Below, in pieces: positions 62,241 to 64,000 of a stretch of 64,000 nucleotides of DNA. Both the position numbers and the translations under genes were made by a program. This DNA is from Ornithinibacillus massiliensis. GTDB taxonomy: Bacteria; Bacillota; Bacilli; Bacillales; Amphibacillaceae. The first letter of the stretch is position 1, and every line of letters starts with the position of its first letter. The notes under the pieces were generated by a model. The model saw only the letters and a list, made by a program, of their open reading frames with translations, made no database searches and was not told where the DNA came from. Location: positions 186,001-250,000 of the forward strand of contig NZ_JAGXBY010000002.1 of the NCBI RefSeq assembly GCF_018310345.1. Reading direction: 5' to 3'.

Positions 62241-63893
62241 ATGAATATCGATGAAAAAGAGGTTCAAAAGAAGTGGAAAGATTCGGTTGCAGAAATATTA
62301 AAGCGCTTTCCTGAACGGAAGGAAACTTTTTTAACTAGTTCAGATATTGAAGTAGAAAGGCTGTACTACCCATCAGAAGTAGATAGTACATATATGGATA
62401 AGCTAGGTTTTCCAGGGGAATACCCGTATACACGTGGAATACAACCGACTATGTATCGAAGTAAATATTGGACGATGCGTCAATATGCTGGTTTCGGATC
62501 GGCAAAAGAAACAAATAAGCGCTTCCGATATTTATTGGAACAAGGGCAGACTGGATTATCTGTAGCTTTCGATCTCCCAACACAAATTGGTTATGATTCA
62601 GACGATCCGATGGCTGAAGGGGAAGTAGGAAAGGTTGGAGTGGCAATTGATACCCTTTATGATATGGAAGACCTACTCGAGAAAATACCTTTAGATCAAG
62701 TTAGTACGTCGATGACGATTAATGCTCCTGCATCCATTTTGCTCTGTATGTATATTGCTGTTGGAGAAAAACAAGGTGTTCCTATGGAAAAATTAACAGG
62801 GACAATTCAAAATGATATTTTAAAAGAATATATTGCTCGTGGAACGTATATATTTCCTCCAAAGCCGTCCATGAGATTGATAACCAATATCTTTGAATAC
62901 TGCCAGAAGTTTGTTCCAAAATTTAATACGATTAGTATCTCGGGCTATCACATTCGAGAAGCGGGATCTACAGCAGTTCAAGAGGCGGCCTTTACGATTG
63001 CTAATGGAATGGCTTATGTAGATGCAGCTATCGAGTCAGGGATGGATGTGGATTCATTCGCTCCTAGACTAGCATTCTTTTTTAACGCCCATAATAATTT
63101 CTTTGAAGAGATTGCGAAATTCCGTGCAGCTAGAAGAGTGTGGGCTAAAATTATGAAAGAGCATTATCAAGCAAAAAATCCGAAGAGTTGGAAGCTCCGT
63201 TTTCATACCCAAACAGGTGGTTCTACTTTAACTGCCCAGCAGCCGGATAATAATATAGTTCGTGTAACTCTGCAAGCATTGGCAGCAGTTCTTGGTGGTA
63301 CACAAAGTTTACATACAAACTCTCGTGATGAGGCTCTTGCTCTGCCAACAGAGGAATCGGCACGGATAGCTTTACGAACACAACAAATCATTGCCCATGA
63401 AAGTGGCGTTGCAGACACGATTGATCCGTTAGGTGGCTCATATTACTTGGAGGCATTGACAGATAAAATAGAAGCAGAGGTAGAAATTTACTTGAAGCGA
63501 ATTAACGAGCTTGGCGGAGCAGTATCTGCTGTAGAGGAAGGCTATATGCAACGAGAAATTCATCGGACAGCTTATGAAACACAAAGAAAAATTGAAAAGG
63601 ATGAGGAAATAATTGTTGGGTTAAACAAATTTACAATCGAGGAAGAGGTTAATCCAGAATTATTAAAGGTAGATGAAGAATTAGAACGGGAGCAGAAGGC
63701 TAAGCTCCAGTCGATAAAGGAAAAACGTGATAGTGAAATGGTAGAAAGTACATTAAAACAACTGAAATGGGCAGCAAGTCAAGCCGATGAGAATTTAATG
63801 CCATATATATTAAATGCCGTAAAAGCTTATGCGTCTGTTGGAGAAATATGTAATGTACTCCGTCAAGAGTTTGGAGAATACGGTAGCATCTAA
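62241..63893 (+). CDS. methylmalonyl-CoA mutase, large (substrate-binding) subunit
   Basis: Isomerises methylmalonyl-CoA and succinyl-CoA; TIM-barrel chain of 550 aa with no B12 domain at its C-terminus, hence a split enzyme. Specificity residues match methylmalonyl-CoA mutase: Tyr82 in RQYAGF (Tyr89 in Propionibacterium) and Arg200 in EYIARGTY (Arg207), rather than the Phe/Gln of isobutyryl-CoA mutase. The SGYH catalytic Tyr-His is present. ATG behind GGGGGAAC. Followed 25 bases later by its cobalamin-binding partner. Confidence 0.93.
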   Translation: MNIDEKEVQKKWKDSVAEILKRFPERKETFLTSSDIEVERLYYPSEVDSTYMDKLGFPGEYPYTRGIQPTMYRSKYWTMRQYAGFGSAKETNKRFRYLLEQGQTGLSVAFDLPTQIGYDSDDPMAEGEVGKVGVAIDTLYDMEDLLEKIPLDQVSTSMTINAPASILLCMYIAVGEKQGVPMEKLTGTIQNDILKEYIARGTYIFPPKPSMRLITNIFEYCQKFVPKFNTISISGYHIREAGSTAVQEAAFTIANGMAYVDAAIESGMDVDSFAPRLAFFFNAHNNFFEEIAKFRAARRVWAKIMKEHYQAKNPKSWKLRFHTQTGGSTLTAQQPDNNIVRVTLQALAAVLGGTQSLHTNSRDEALALPTEESARIALRTQQIIAHESGVADTIDPLGGSYYLEALTDKIEAEVEIYLKRINELGGAVSAVEEGYMQREIHRTAYETQRKIEKDEEIIVGLNKFTIEEEVNPELLKVDEELEREQKAKLQSIKEKRDSEMVESTLKQLKWAASQADENLMPYILNAVKAYASVGEICNVLRQEFGEYGSI

Positions 63894-63918
63894 TACAAAA
63901 GGGGAGGAGAACATAGTA

Positions 63919-64000
63919 TGGCAAAGATAAGAGTATTAATAGCAAAACCTGGTCTTGATGGACATGATCGAGGTGCATTAATAATCGCTCAAGGGTTAAG
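63919..64000 (+). CDS. methylmalonyl-CoA mutase cobalamin-binding subunit (3' end cut by window)
   Basis: Partial: 27 codons visible before the right edge. The sequence [11 protein letters not shown] is the DxHxxG cobalamin-binding motif, in which His replaces the lower ligand of B12 (base-off/His-on). In full it should be a stand-alone domain of about 130-140 aa. ATG 63919 behind GGGGAGGAG. Partner of the upstream large subunit; a MeaB-type GTPase is expected further right. Confidence 0.88.

Noticed and set aside
1..64000. Prophage, integrative element, CRISPR array, restriction or other defence island
   Set aside because: No integrase, transposase, repeat-spacer array, nuclease-methylase pair or toxin-antitoxin signature; gene order is largely core Bacillaceae.

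Overview
The window is a contiguous stretch of the chromosome of an AT-rich, endospore-forming Bacillaceae bacterium. It carries the spoIIIA operon, spoIVB, spo0A and a GerA-family germination gene. Gene order follows, with gaps, the Bacillus subtilis yqgE-pbpA ... comG ... gcv ... spoIIIA ... spo0A ... bkd ... yqjA segment as I know it. I cannot fix the genus from sequence alone; a halotolerant relative such as Oceanobacillus or Virgibacillus is plausible. I see no prophage, insertion sequence, CRISPR array, rRNA or tRNA.

Layout, left to right. 1-9.8 kb: an MFS permease cut by the window edge, PBP2a, an orphan phoU behind a PHO-box-like repeat, yqzC and yqzD, ribosomal protein L33, 5-formyl-THF cyclo-ligase, the rhomboid protease GluP and an orphan GerA-type protein. 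9.8-14.4 kb: yqgQ, glucokinase, an LTA-synthase-family enzyme behind an ECF-sigma-like promoter, and yqgW, yqgX and yqgY. 14.5-18.4 kb: a complete seven-gene comG competence pseudopilus operon on the minus strand. 18.4-26.9 kb: shikimate kinase, yqzE, yqhG and the SNF2 ATPase yqhH, then the glycine-riboswitch-controlled gcvT-gcvPA-gcvPB operon, a 238-bp inverted-repeat element and a rhodanese. 27-36 kb: an adenosylcobalamin-dependent ribonucleotide reductase with two NrdR-like boxes, a decayed response regulator, mntR, a patatin, yqhP, yqhR, an Xaa-Pro peptidase, EF-P and a toroid-fold protein of unknown role. 36-41.4 kb: spoIIIAA-AH. 41.6-51 kb: accBC, yqhY, nusB, folD, xseAB, ispA, tlyA, argR and recN. 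51-54 kb: spoIVB, spo0A and yqzF. 54.4-60.8 kb: leucine dehydrogenase, the full branched-chain 2-oxoacid dehydrogenase complex and a bacilliredoxin. 60.9-64 kb: an ArAE exporter, a Prli42-like miniprotein and both chains of methylmalonyl-CoA mutase, the second cut by the right edge.

How it fits together. Three themes recur. One is sporulation and germination: spo0A with 0A boxes and a sigma-H promoter, spoIIIA with a sigma-E promoter, spoIVB with a sigma-F promoter, and a GerA-like gene. The second is amino-acid breakdown: glycine cleavage to one-carbon units alongside folD and cyclo-ligase, and Leu/Ile/Val breakdown through Bcd and Bkd, with methylmalonyl-CoA mutase able to send the propionyl branch to succinyl-CoA. 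The third is cobalamin dependence, shared by the class II ribonucleotide reductase and the mutase.

The most informative departures from B. subtilis are absences and substitutions: no pstSCAB next to phoU, no lipM between yqhL and mntR, no dxs between ispA and tlyA, and no bkdR, ptb or buk around bcd. Several regulatory sites that I could read directly are listed separately. Comparisons with B. subtilis gene order are from memory and are marked as such.
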